Source of the DNA: an uncultured Chloroflexota bacterium
GTDB taxonomy: Bacteria; Chloroflexota; Anaerolineae; Aggregatilineales; Phototrophicaceae
NCBI GenBank assembly: GCA_937864975.1
Contig: CALMDI010000661.1
Location: 1-8,171 of the forward strand
Direction: 5' to 3'
DNA: 8,171 bases
The notes beneath the pieces were generated by a model. It did not search any database, was not told where the DNA came from, and was given only the letters and a program-made list of their open reading frames with translations. The translations under genes and the position numbers were made by a program. Below, piece by piece: positions 1-5,477 of this stretch (position 1 is the stretch's first letter; each line of letters begins with the position of its first letter).

Positions 1-86
1 AACTGACTTGCCGGATGAACCATTCTGTTGCTCTGTGTTAAGTTTTGTATTTCTTTAGCTGAATGCTGGTCGCTGAAAGCCGACTG
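1..86. other. Non-coding 3' flank with a short repeat copy
   Basis: There is no convincing gene here; it is the sequence downstream of the minus-strand Clp_N/kinase gene, whose C-terminal frame ends at 87. It is more AT-rich than the coding DNA. It contains a copy of a CTCTGTTGCTCTG-type repeat (25-58) that recurs downstream of thrC. No clear terminator hairpin is visible within the window, but the partner arm could lie before position 1. Confidence 0.6.
25..58. repeat. Dispersed short repeat, copy 1
   Basis: The stretch CTGTTGCTCTGTGTTAAGTT followed by a T/A-rich tail ending TTTAG closely matches 4058-4094, with one substitution in the first 20 bases and small indels after that. Both copies lie just beyond the 3' end of a minus-strand gene. 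This suggests an intergenic repeat family or a shared transcription-termination element. Only two copies are visible, so family membership is inferred. Confidence 0.6.
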
Positions 87-473
87 CTAACTGCTGCCGT
101 CCGTGAACTCCGTTTCGGAGGGCGTCTCGCTCGCGCCGCCTGCCTGACTCCGCTTGCCCAGCTCGTAAATCGACAGCGCGGCGACGAGGAACATCAGCCG
201 TCGCGCGCTCAGCGTCAGATTCGTCCACTGCATGGCGCGCAGCCCGGCGAAGGTCAGCGCGACAAAATACTCGCTCCAATGGTCGTCGGTCAGCAAATCG
301 CGCACGATGGAGCGGACGGCGGCGACGGCGGGGATGGCTTCGGCAATTTCGCGCTGCGCCACGTACCGGATGGGCGTGCTCGCGTTCAGCGCCGCCAGAT
401 GTTCCAGCACTGCGTAGGCATAGCTCCAATCGTCGCCTCCTTTGGGCAGGACGACTTCATTGAGCAGGCTCAC
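87..473 (-). CDS. C-terminal part of the frameshifted Clp_N/kinase-like protein
   Basis: This reading frame gives about 128 residues and continues the protein encoded at 457-2013 rather than being an independent gene. Its nominal start is a GTG inside coding sequence with no well-placed ribosome binding site. Read upstream in the same frame it gives GTLTDWALLEVSLLNEVV, which is the kind of sequence expected right after the DFAQAREG motif of an APH/choline-kinase-like domain. The segment is mostly helical, with a hydrophobic stretch near the end (RRLMFLVAALSIYEL), then a polar tail rich in Ser, Glu and Thr before the stop at 87-89. Joined to the upstream frame, the full protein would be about 640 residues. 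Whether the break is real, a sequencing/assembly indel or translational recoding cannot be told here. Confidence 0.7.
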   Translation of the reverse strand: MSLLNEVVLPKGGDDWSYAYAVLEHLAALNASTPIRYVAQREIAEAIPAVAAVRSIVRDLLTDDHWSEYFVALTFAGLRAMQWTNLTLSARRLMFLVAALSIYELGKRSQAGGASETPSETEFTDGSS

Positions 474-2013
474 TTCCAGCAGCGCCCAATCCGTCAGGGT
501 GCCCTTCGCGCGCCTGTGCGAAGTCGATCAGAAACGGCGTGTCATTCGGTCCGACGAGGATATTCCCCAGGTGCAGGTCACCGTGGATGCGGCTGAAGGA
601 GCCGCGGATCGTCCGGTCGAGCAGCGCGTCGTAAGCGAGAATGGGATTGGGCAGCCGCTCAATCGACGCCACGCCCGGAATCGTCTCGGCGCGCAGATCG
701 AACGTGGGTTCCAGCGCGCTGGCGGCGTGTTTCAGCGTATCCTGCCGTGTCTTGTACACGCGCCCGATCAGGCGTTCCACCGCCTCCCCGCGATAGAACA
801 TCGTCTCGGAGAGGTTAATTCCCCGCACGTCGATGGCATAGGCGCGCCGCGCCGCCTCGGTGCCTCGTCCAATGGCGAGCCGAATTTCGCCCCGGTCGGG
901 CATGACTTTCTGGACGGTGAAGTTTTCGATCACAACCAGGTCGCCGTACTCAAGCTGCTGCACGCGCGAGCGTTTGATCGGGTCTTTAATGACAACGCTG
1001 TTGGGCGGCAGTTCGTCGCCTTCCACCCATTCAAGCGTCAGAATCGACGGTAGAAGCGCGTCGTATTCCGTCCACACCTGAAACTGGAACGGTCGCCGCT
1101 GCATCCACCATGTTTTGCCGAAGGTTGGATACAGCTCGGACTTGAGCCATGCGCCCAGTTCCGACGCGCGCCATAACCGCGCGGCGCTGCCTAAGTCGCG
1201 CGGCGCGCCGTCGGACGAGACAAAGGTGTACCTGATGCCCGCAAGCTCCGACGTTTCCGGCGCGGTTGGCTTGTCTTCGACGCGCGCGGTGAGCGGCGGC
1301 AGCGTATTTTTGACGTGCGCTTCATAGCGCCGCGCCTCGTCCAGAATCGTGTCGGCTTTGTCGATTTTGACGACGACGGCGGCATCTTCGCGGCTGTCGG
1401 CGTGAATGGGCGTGATGAGCAGAATCAACGCGCCCGTGTGCCCGCCCGACAGCCGCCGCTCGACGCGAATCTGGTCATACCCGTGGAACATGCGCCGCAG
1501 GATGAACAGCGCGTCGTCCTCAAGCGCGTCGTCGGTGTCGAACTCCGCGCCAAAGGCGACCTTTAAATACGAAGGCGTCCGCGCGTCGTGAATCGTGCGC
1601 GTGCGCGCTTCCTGTGCGAATGCTTCGGCGTCCAGCCCCAGCCGCGTGACCACGCGCACCGGCATACTCTCGCCTTCTTCCAGAATAGCGCGCAGCAAAT
1701 CGCGCTCGTCAATGTCTGTTCGACCCTGTTCCAGCGCGAGGTCGTTCGCGATTCCGAGGACAATATCGCAGCGCGGTGTGTTCGGAATGCCCGCCCACAG
1801 GCGATGCTTGCCGCCTTTGCCGGACTTGCGCCGCACCGCGTCGATGACGTAATCAGGAGTCAACCCATGATCTTCGAGAATGTTGGCGGTCAATCCGCCC
1901 TGAATTTCGAGCAGCGCGATGAAAAGATGTTCGACGCCGAGATAGAAATGGCGCATCCGAAAGGATTCTTGGCGCGCGTGAATCAGAACGTCTCGTAGTG
2001 GAATTGCAGTCAT
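457..2013 (-). CDS. Clp_N domain fused to an APH/choline-kinase-like domain (frameshifted at 3' end)
   Basis: Residues 1 to about 145 form a Clp repeat (Clp_N) domain: two helical repeats, the first with the GVEHL signature at residues 26-30. No AAA+ module follows. Instead there is a kinase-like fold with the main catalytic positions intact: VVVKID lysine at 216, a following helix with DEARRYE, HGDLHLGN with D479 and N484, and the metal-binding aspartate D497 in LIDFAQ. Between lobes lies a long insert, with a beta-rich segment near residues 355-397 (GDLVVIENFTVQKV...) resembling a small barrel. The frame ends early at 457 after AREGHPDG; the proper continuation is in another frame (to 87), implying an extra G, or loss of two bases, at 502-504. 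The start ATG is 3 nt after the FHA stop, so the two are probably co-translated. I recall similar kinase-like domains annotated as ternary complex associated domains in bacterial conflict systems, but I cannot verify that here. The substrate is unknown. Confidence 0.8.
   Translation of the reverse strand: MTAIPLRDVLIHARQESFRMRHFYLGVEHLFIALLEIQGGLTANILEDHGLTPDYVIDAVRRKSGKGGKHRLWAGIPNTPRCDIVLGIANDLALEQGRTDIDERDLLRAILEEGESMPVRVVTRLGLDAEAFAQEARTRTIHDARTPSYLKVAFGAEFDTDDALEDDALFILRRMFHGYDQIRVERRLSGGHTGALILLITPIHADSREDAAVVVKIDKADTILDEARRYEAHVKNTLPPLTARVEDKPTAPETSELAGIRYTFVSSDGAPRDLGSAARLWRASELGAWLKSELYPTFGKTWWMQRRPFQFQVWTEYDALLPSILTLEWVEGDELPPNSVVIKDPIKRSRVQQLEYGDLVVIENFTVQKVMPDRGEIRLAIGRGTEAARRAYAIDVRGINLSETMFYRGEAVERLIGRVYKTRQDTLKHAASALEPTFDLRAETIPGVASIERLPNPILAYDALLDRTIRGSFSRIHGDLHLGNILVGPNDTPFLIDFAQAREGHPDGLGAAGSEPAQ
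502..504 (-). other. Probable frameshift site in the Clp_N/kinase-like gene
   Basis: On the coding strand the run GAAGGGCACCCTG is read as E-G-H-P in the upstream frame, which then stops after 19 residues of low-quality sequence. Removing one G of the GGG run gives E-G-T-L-T-D-W-A-L-L-E-V and merges smoothly into the frame that stays open to 87. Gaining two bases nearby (for EGHTLTDW) would also restore the frame. A three-base G run is not a classical slippery site and I see no obvious downstream pseudoknot, so an indel (error or mutation) is the simplest reading. Confidence 0.75.
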
Positions 2014-2016
2014 CGA

Positions 2017-2358
2017 TTATCCGTGGGGTTGCAGTCGCAGCCAGGTGCGCCCGATGCGAAACAGTTGCTCCGGCTCAAGCATGACTGTGCCGGAGACGCG
2101 CACGTCATCGTCGCCGCCTTCGATATAGGTGCCGTTTTTGCTGTCGCAGTCTTCAAGCGACCATTGATCGTCGCGCCAGTGCAGCCGCGCGTGATCGCGC
2201 GAGATAAACGTGTCGTTACGCAGGCAAACGTCGCTTTCGTCCCGTCTGCCAATTGTCAGAATCCACTCGCTATGGGTCAAACGTCCGTCGTCCTGGGCGC
2301 TGTAACTCAGCAGCAAGCCGTCGTCGACGCCGCTCATAATCATCAGGCTAACGTTCAA
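2017..2358 (-). CDS. Small FHA domain protein
   Basis: This 113-residue protein is essentially one forkhead-associated domain, which binds phosphothreonine peptides. The signature residues are present in order: TIGR with G37-R38, SRDH at 53-56, and SKNGTY with N75-G76-T77, spaced as in canonical FHA domains. There is no signal peptide or membrane segment, so it should be cytoplasmic. The chosen start is TTG at 2356-2358, because a GGAGG ribosome binding site (plus-strand 2366-2370) sits 7 nt upstream; internal ATGs lie deeper and lack such a site. The stop is 3 nt before the ATG of the Clp_N/kinase-like gene, implying a tightly coupled operon. An FHA domain next to a kinase-like protein suggests recognition of a phosphorylated partner, but which one is unknown. 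The FHA assignment is firm; the role is inference. Confidence 0.9.
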   Translation of the reverse strand: MNVSLMIMSGVDDGLLLSYSAQDDGRLTHSEWILTIGRRDESDVCLRNDTFISRDHARLHWRDDQWSLEDCDSKNGTYIEGGDDDVRVSGTVMLEPEQLFRIGRTWLRLQPHG

Positions 2359-2387
2359 TCCACCGCCTCCAGAGGCTGTACATGCCT

Positions 2388-2393
2388 AGTATA
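2388..2393 (-). promoter_or_regulatory. Candidate -10 box for the FHA operon
   Basis: On the minus strand this reads TATACT, a close match to the bacterial -10 consensus, about 30 nt upstream of the TTG start and 18 nt upstream of its ribosome binding site. No good -35 hexamer is found at 16-18 nt. The assignment rests on one hexamer plus position. Confidence 0.35.
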
Positions 2394-2422
2394 CCGCCAT
2401 TCGGTGTCAGAGGACGGCTCGC

Positions 2423-2451
2423 TTGCAATCCGCCTCGTTCTATGCTATGGT
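2423..2451 (+). promoter_or_regulatory. Probable sigma-70-type promoter of the metB riboswitch transcript
   Basis: TTGCAA (2423-2428) is followed after exactly 17 nt by TATGGT (2446-2451), preceded by a TG one base upstream (extended -10). Transcription would start near 2458, about 33 nt before the SAM-I aptamer, which fits the geometry of riboswitch leaders. TATGCT at 2441 is an overlapping alternative, but its spacing (12 nt) is too short. Confidence 0.6.
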
Positions 2452-2490
2452 TGGGGCAGTAAGCGCAGGTTACCAACAGAATACCTGGAA

Positions 2491-2592
2491 CCTCTTATCC
2501 AGAGCGGTTGAGAGAACGGCTCGATGAAACCGCGGCAACCCCCAAGGCGTTGGGAAGGTGCCAAGTCCGGCAGTGTATCTGGAAGATGAGAG
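2491..2592 (+). promoter_or_regulatory. SAM-I (S-box) riboswitch aptamer
   Basis: The conserved core is unmistakable: CTCTTATCCAGAGCGGTTGAG at the 5' side, CGATGAAACC, GGCAACC, GGTGCCAAGTCC and finally GAAGATGAGAG. P1 pairs 2492-2499 (CTCTTATC) with 2585-2592 (GATGAGAG), eight pairs with one wobble. The P3-type hairpin is visible as CCCAA/TTGGG (2541-2545 with 2550-2554). This RNA binds S-adenosylmethionine and normally turns off downstream methionine genes when SAM is plentiful. It lies in the leader of metB, exactly the expected target, followed by two terminator hairpins that form the expression platform. Confidence 0.97.
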
Positions 2593-2594
2593 TG

Positions 2595-2630
2595 CGTGCC
2601 AGCGGCAGGTTTTGGATTTCACTGCCCACG
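2595..2630 (+). other. Possible intermediate hairpin in the riboswitch expression platform
   Basis: CGTG (2595-2598) and GGCAG (2604-2608) can pair with CACG (2627-2630) and CTGCC (2622-2626), giving a bulged stem with a 13-nt loop. TGAG of the 3' P1 strand (2587-2590) could extend it by pairing with CTCA (2637-2640), which would compete with P1. It may serve as an antiterminator or spacer structure; the support is base complementarity only. Confidence 0.35.
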
Positions 2631-2640
2631 TGCGAACTCA

Positions 2641-2665
2641 AAGGACTTCAGCCGAAGTCTTTTTT
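2641..2665 (+). terminator. Intrinsic terminator 1 of the SAM riboswitch
   Basis: The stem AAGGACTTC (2641-2649) pairs with GAAGTCTTT (2654-2662), nine pairs with one G-U, across an AGCC tetraloop. A run of six T (2660-2665) follows and partly overlaps the stem. This is a standard rho-independent terminator about 50 nt after the aptamer, where the off-state hairpin of an S-box leader is expected. Confidence 0.85.
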
Positions 2666-2677
2666 GTTGTCATATTC

Positions 2678-2716
2678 AACACCCGGATAAGAGCTTCGCG
2701 TCCGGGTGTTTTGTTT
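2678..2716 (+). terminator. Intrinsic terminator 2, tandem to the first
   Basis: AACACCCGGA (2678-2687) pairs perfectly with TCCGGGTGTT (2701-2710), a ten-pair GC-rich stem with a 13-nt loop, followed by a T-rich tail (TTGTTT). It ends only 8 nt before the metB ribosome binding site. Its 5' arm and loop contain a sequence complementary to the 5' strand of riboswitch P1, so its folding may be coupled to the aptamer. Confidence 0.8.
2685..2697 (+). promoter_or_regulatory. Candidate long-range antiterminator segment
   Basis: GGATAAGAGCTTC can pair with GAACCTCTTATCC at 2488-2500: nine consecutive pairs, one C-C mismatch, three more pairs. The partner is the 5' strand of P1 plus the preceding GAAC, and the segment itself overlaps the 5' arm of terminator 2. 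Pairing would therefore exclude both P1 (SAM-bound form) and terminator 2, which is the logic of an antiterminator. This is inferred from complementarity; no folding energy has been computed. Confidence 0.5.
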
Positions 2717-2736
2717 GGGACACAGGAGAGGACAGC

Positions 2737-3990
2737 GTGACGGTGAACGATCTCGATACCCAGGTCGACGATGCGTTGAAGGGCGACGCAGCGCCCCCCC
2801 CGCCGCAGGGCAGCAGCACGCGCGCCGTGCACGGCGGCACGCAGCGCCGGAAAGCCTACAACGCCCTCAACACGCCCATCGTGCAGACCGCCACCTACAC
2901 GTTCCGCGACACGCAGGACCTGATCGACTTCATGGAGCGCAAGACCTGGGGTGACGGCGACGACCGCGAAGAATACGGGCGTTACGGCAACCCCACGGTA
3001 CACGCGGTCGAGCGAAAGCTGGCGGCGCTCGATGGCGGCGACGACGCCGTGTTATTCGCGTCGGGCATGTCGGCGGTTACGTCCGCTCTGCTGACCATTC
3101 TGCCGACGGGGTCGCACATCGTCATGACCGACGACTGTTATCGCCGGACGCGCCAGTTCTGCCTGACCTTCCTCAAGCGGTTCGGAATCGAGACGACGGT
3201 CGTCCCGATGGGCGATTACGAGGCGATGGAAGCCGCGATCATCCCCAAAAAAACCCGTATCCTGATCTCCGAAAGCCCGACCAATCCCTATCTTCGCATT
3301 GCCGATCTTGAGCGCATCGCGGCGCTGGGTCGCAAGAACCGCGTGATGACGTTCATCGACAGCACGTTCGCCACCCCGGTCAACCAGCGCCCAATCGAGT
3401 GGGGCATCGACTTTGTCCTGCACAGCGCGACGAAATACCTGTCCGGTCACAATGACCTGCTGGCGGGGGTGATTGTCGGGCGCGCGGATCGGCTCAAGGC
3501 GCTGCGCGATTCGCGGGGCGTGCTCGGCGGCATCGTCGACCCGCACAATGCCTACATGCTCGAACGCGGCATCAAGACGCTCGGCGTCCGCGTGGCGCAG
3601 CAGAACGCCACGGCGATGGCGGTCGCGCGGTTCCTTGAAGCGCATCCCAAGATTGAGCGCGTCTGGTATCCCGGCTTGCCGTCGCATCCCGACCACGTAA
3701 CGGCTGTGGCGCAGATGGAAGCCTTCGGCGGCGTGGTGACGTTCGAGGTTGCCGCCGATTTGCGAACCACGGGGCAGTTCATCGACCGGCTGCGGATTCC
3801 CTACATCGCCCCCAGCCTCGGCGGTGTCGAAAGCCTGATCGAGCAGCCCGCGCTGATGAGTTATTATGAGAAAACGAGTGAAGAGCGGCTGGCGCTCGGC
3901 ATTAAAGATAACCTCGTGCGTTTCGCCATCGGCATCGAAGACACCAACGACGTCCTCAACGACCTCGATCAAGCGCTCGCGGGAATCTAA
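2737..3990 (+). CDS. metB: Cystathionine gamma-synthase, plant-like (Cys/Met metabolism PLP enzyme)
   Basis: The 417-residue cytoplasmic enzyme joins an activated homoserine ester to cysteine to make cystathionine, on the way to methionine. It belongs to the Cys/Met-metabolism PLP family: YGRYGNPT (residues 80-87) for phosphate binding, D208 in FIDSTFATP for the pyridine nitrogen, and the Schiff-base lysine K233 in HSATKYLSGH. Runs such as HNDLLAG, GGIVDPHNAY, GIKTLGVRV, YPGLPSHP, IPYIAPSLGG and DNLVRF match plant cystathionine gamma-synthases closely, better than I recall for the E. coli enzyme. The GTG at 2737 is chosen because AGGAG (2724-2728) lies 8 nt upstream; starts further upstream fall inside the riboswitch platform. 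The first 25 residues, with a proline run, are poorly conserved. It is controlled by the SAM-I riboswitch. Cystathionine beta-lyase or O-acylhomoserine sulfhydrylase activity cannot be fully excluded. Confidence 0.9.
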   Translation: MTVNDLDTQVDDALKGDAAPPPPQGSSTRAVHGGTQRRKAYNALNTPIVQTATYTFRDTQDLIDFMERKTWGDGDDREEYGRYGNPTVHAVERKLAALDGGDDAVLFASGMSAVTSALLTILPTGSHIVMTDDCYRRTRQFCLTFLKRFGIETTVVPMGDYEAMEAAIIPKKTRILISESPTNPYLRIADLERIAALGRKNRVMTFIDSTFATPVNQRPIEWGIDFVLHSATKYLSGHNDLLAGVIVGRADRLKALRDSRGVLGGIVDPHNAYMLERGIKTLGVRVAQQNATAMAVARFLEAHPKIERVWYPGLPSHPDHVTAVAQMEAFGGVVTFEVAADLRTTGQFIDRLRIPYIAPSLGGVESLIEQPALMSYYEKTSEERLALGIKDNLVRFAIGIEDTNDVLNDLDQALAGI

Positions 3991-4007
3991 ACACAAGCAC
4001 AACTGTA

Positions 4008-4080
4008 CAGAGCAACAAAGAACCTCAAAGGGCTTTTCGATCTAACCCTCTGTTCCTCTGTTGCTCTGAGTTAAGTTTTT
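4008..4080. terminator. Imperfect inverted repeat between convergent metB and thrC
   Basis: CAGAGCAACAAAGAAC (4008-4023) is nearly the reverse complement of GTTCCTCTGTTGCTCTG (4052-4068): CAGAGCAAC/GTTGCTCTG is perfect, and the rest pairs with one bulge and mismatches. The loop is about 28 nt. A T run (4076-4080) follows on the plus strand and A-rich sequence flanks the other side, so it may terminate transcripts from both convergent genes. The long loop and imperfect stem keep confidence moderate. Confidence 0.5.
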
Positions 4081-4094
4081 GAATTTGGTCTTAG
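4058..4094. repeat. Dispersed short repeat, copy 2
   Basis: CTGTTGCTCTGAGTTAAGTT and its T/A-rich tail ending CTTAG match 25-58 with one substitution in the first 20 bases. This copy overlaps the downstream arm of the inverted repeat between metB and thrC and runs into the last codon of thrC, so the thrC stop codon is part of the repeat tail. Confidence 0.6.
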
Positions 4095-5389
4095 ACGTGT
4101 GTGAGCGTGCTTGGCGACAGGATCGCACCAAGAGATTCGAGCGTCGGCTCCGCGTCGAAAATCCGGTTCGGCTCGACGGCGTGAATCCCCGCCAGCGCGT
4201 CGCGGTGATAGGCAATCGTCGCGTCCGGATCTTTGAGCAGGTGCCCGGTCAGGATGCCCACGACCGTATCGCCGCGCTGAATAATGCCCGCGTCCACCAG
4301 CTTGCGGACGCCCGCCAGCGAGCAGCCCGACGCCGGTTCGCAGCCGATCCCCTGCCGGTCGATCAGCGCCTTCGCTTCCATGATCTCCTGATCGCTGACC
4401 TCGGCAACCACGCCGTTCGTCCAGCGCAGCGCCCGCACCGCTTTTGGATAGCTCACCGGATTGCCGATCTTAATCGCCGTGGCGATGGTATGCGCGTGAA
4501 CCGGCTCATACACCTCGAAGCCGGTCTGGTAGCTGCGATACAGCGGGTTCGCGCCTTCCGCCTGAATGATCGCGAGGCGCGGCATTCGGTTGACGAGACC
4601 CAGCGTGTACAGCTCGTACAACGCCTTACCGAACGCGGCGCTGTTGCCGAGGTTCCCGCCGGGGCAGACGACCCAATCGGGTACGTTCCAGCGAAGCTGC
4701 TGGAGCATCTCGATCATGATCGACTTCTGCCCCTCAAGCCGGAACGGGTTGACTGAATTCAATACGTAAATGTCGAACGCCGCGGCAAGCTCGCGCACCA
4801 GTTCCAGATTGCGGTCGAAGTCGGCGGCGATGGCGATGCAGGTCGCGCCATAGGCAATCGCCTGCGACAGCTTGCCGACGGCGATATTTTTATTCTGAAA
4901 CAGAACGATGCCTTCCATGCCCGCGAAGGCGGCATACGCCGCCAGCGATGCCGACGTATTCCCGGTGGACGCGCAGGCGACGCGCTTCATGCCCAGCGCG
5001 CGCGCCTGAGTGACGCCGCCCGTCATCCCGCGGTCTTTGAACGAGCCTGTCGGATTCTCGCCTTCGTGTTTGAGAAACAGCGTATCGACACCCGCCCAAT
5101 CCGCCAGCCGGGGCGTGGCATACACATTGGTGTTGCCTTCTGGACGGCTGACCACCAGCGACGGGTCGACGTCGGGATTGATGAGTTCCTTGTAGCGCCA
5201 GACACCGCTGTTGTACGGCGCGTCGAGCGTTCCCAGGCGGCGGTCGAAAAGATCGCGGGTTACGGTGGTTCGCAGCGCCTCAAGGTCATGAGTGACATCC
5301 AGCAGCCCGCCACACACGCCACACGCAAAAATGACGCTGTCGAGGGGATACTGCTGTCCACAATCCATGCACGTCAGGACGCTTGCCAT
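4091..5389 (-). CDS. thrC: Threonine synthase
   Basis: This 432-residue PLP enzyme converts O-phosphohomoserine to threonine, the last step of threonine synthesis. The N-terminus has a zinc-ribbon-like CMDC (C7, C10) and CGVC (C23, C26), then EGNTNVYATPRL, the PLP lysine K118 in ENPTGSFKDRG, ASTGNTSASLAAYAA, and the glycine-rich phosphate loop CPGGNLGNSAAFGKA. CEPASGCSLAG and GILTGHLLKD near the C-terminus are typical of the family. The start chosen is ATG at 5387-5389, with GAGAGG (plus-strand 5396-5401) 6 nt upstream; the adjacent ATG at 5390-5392 is only 3 nt from it, and a longer reading to 5434 adds 15 unconserved residues. Length fits the shorter bacterial/plant-related type. It converges with metB and lies 88 nt downstream of a sensor kinase on the same strand. 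The assignment is firm. Confidence 0.95.
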   Translation of the reverse strand: MASVLTCMDCGQQYPLDSVIFACGVCGGLLDVTHDLEALRTTVTRDLFDRRLGTLDAPYNSGVWRYKELINPDVDPSLVVSRPEGNTNVYATPRLADWAGVDTLFLKHEGENPTGSFKDRGMTGGVTQARALGMKRVACASTGNTSASLAAYAAFAGMEGIVLFQNKNIAVGKLSQAIAYGATCIAIAADFDRNLELVRELAAAFDIYVLNSVNPFRLEGQKSIMIEMLQQLRWNVPDWVVCPGGNLGNSAAFGKALYELYTLGLVNRMPRLAIIQAEGANPLYRSYQTGFEVYEPVHAHTIATAIKIGNPVSYPKAVRALRWTNGVVAEVSDQEIMEAKALIDRQGIGCEPASGCSLAGVRKLVDAGIIQRGDTVVGILTGHLLKDPDATIAYHRDALAGIHAVEPNRIFDAEPTLESLGAILSPSTLTHV

Positions 5390-5477
5390 CATCAGCCTCT
5401 CAGGGAGAATATTAAGATAGCTTAAGGATACCATCGCTCCGGCGATTCGCTACGGGAGATATTCCAACGCGAACGAA
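5390..5477 (-). other. Spacer between sensor kinase and thrC
   Basis: On the minus strand this 88-nt spacer holds the thrC ribosome binding site (5396-5401) and an AT-rich part with the palindrome TTAAG-CTAT-CTTAA (5412-5425), which could contain a -10 box. A small hairpin ATCGC/GCGAT is visible at about 5433-5446 without a T tract. I cannot assign a clear promoter or terminator, so whether thrC is co-transcribed with the kinase is open. Confidence 0.4.

Noticed and set aside
502..520. Programmed ribosomal frameshift in the Clp_N/kinase-like gene
   Set aside because: There is no classical slippery heptamer, no evident stimulatory structure and no nearby out-of-frame stop arrangement typical of recoding; an indel is simpler.
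2596..2736. N-terminal extension of the metB reading frame (starting ATG-Pro-Ala-Ala in the riboswitch region)
   Set aside because: It crosses the aptamer end and both terminators and has no similarity to the enzyme family; the GTG at 2737 has a well-placed ribosome binding site.
3052..4002. 316-codon open frame antisense to metB
   Set aside because: A shadow of a GC-rich gene: the metB frame carries a full set of conserved PLP-enzyme motifs, and the antisense product resembles nothing.
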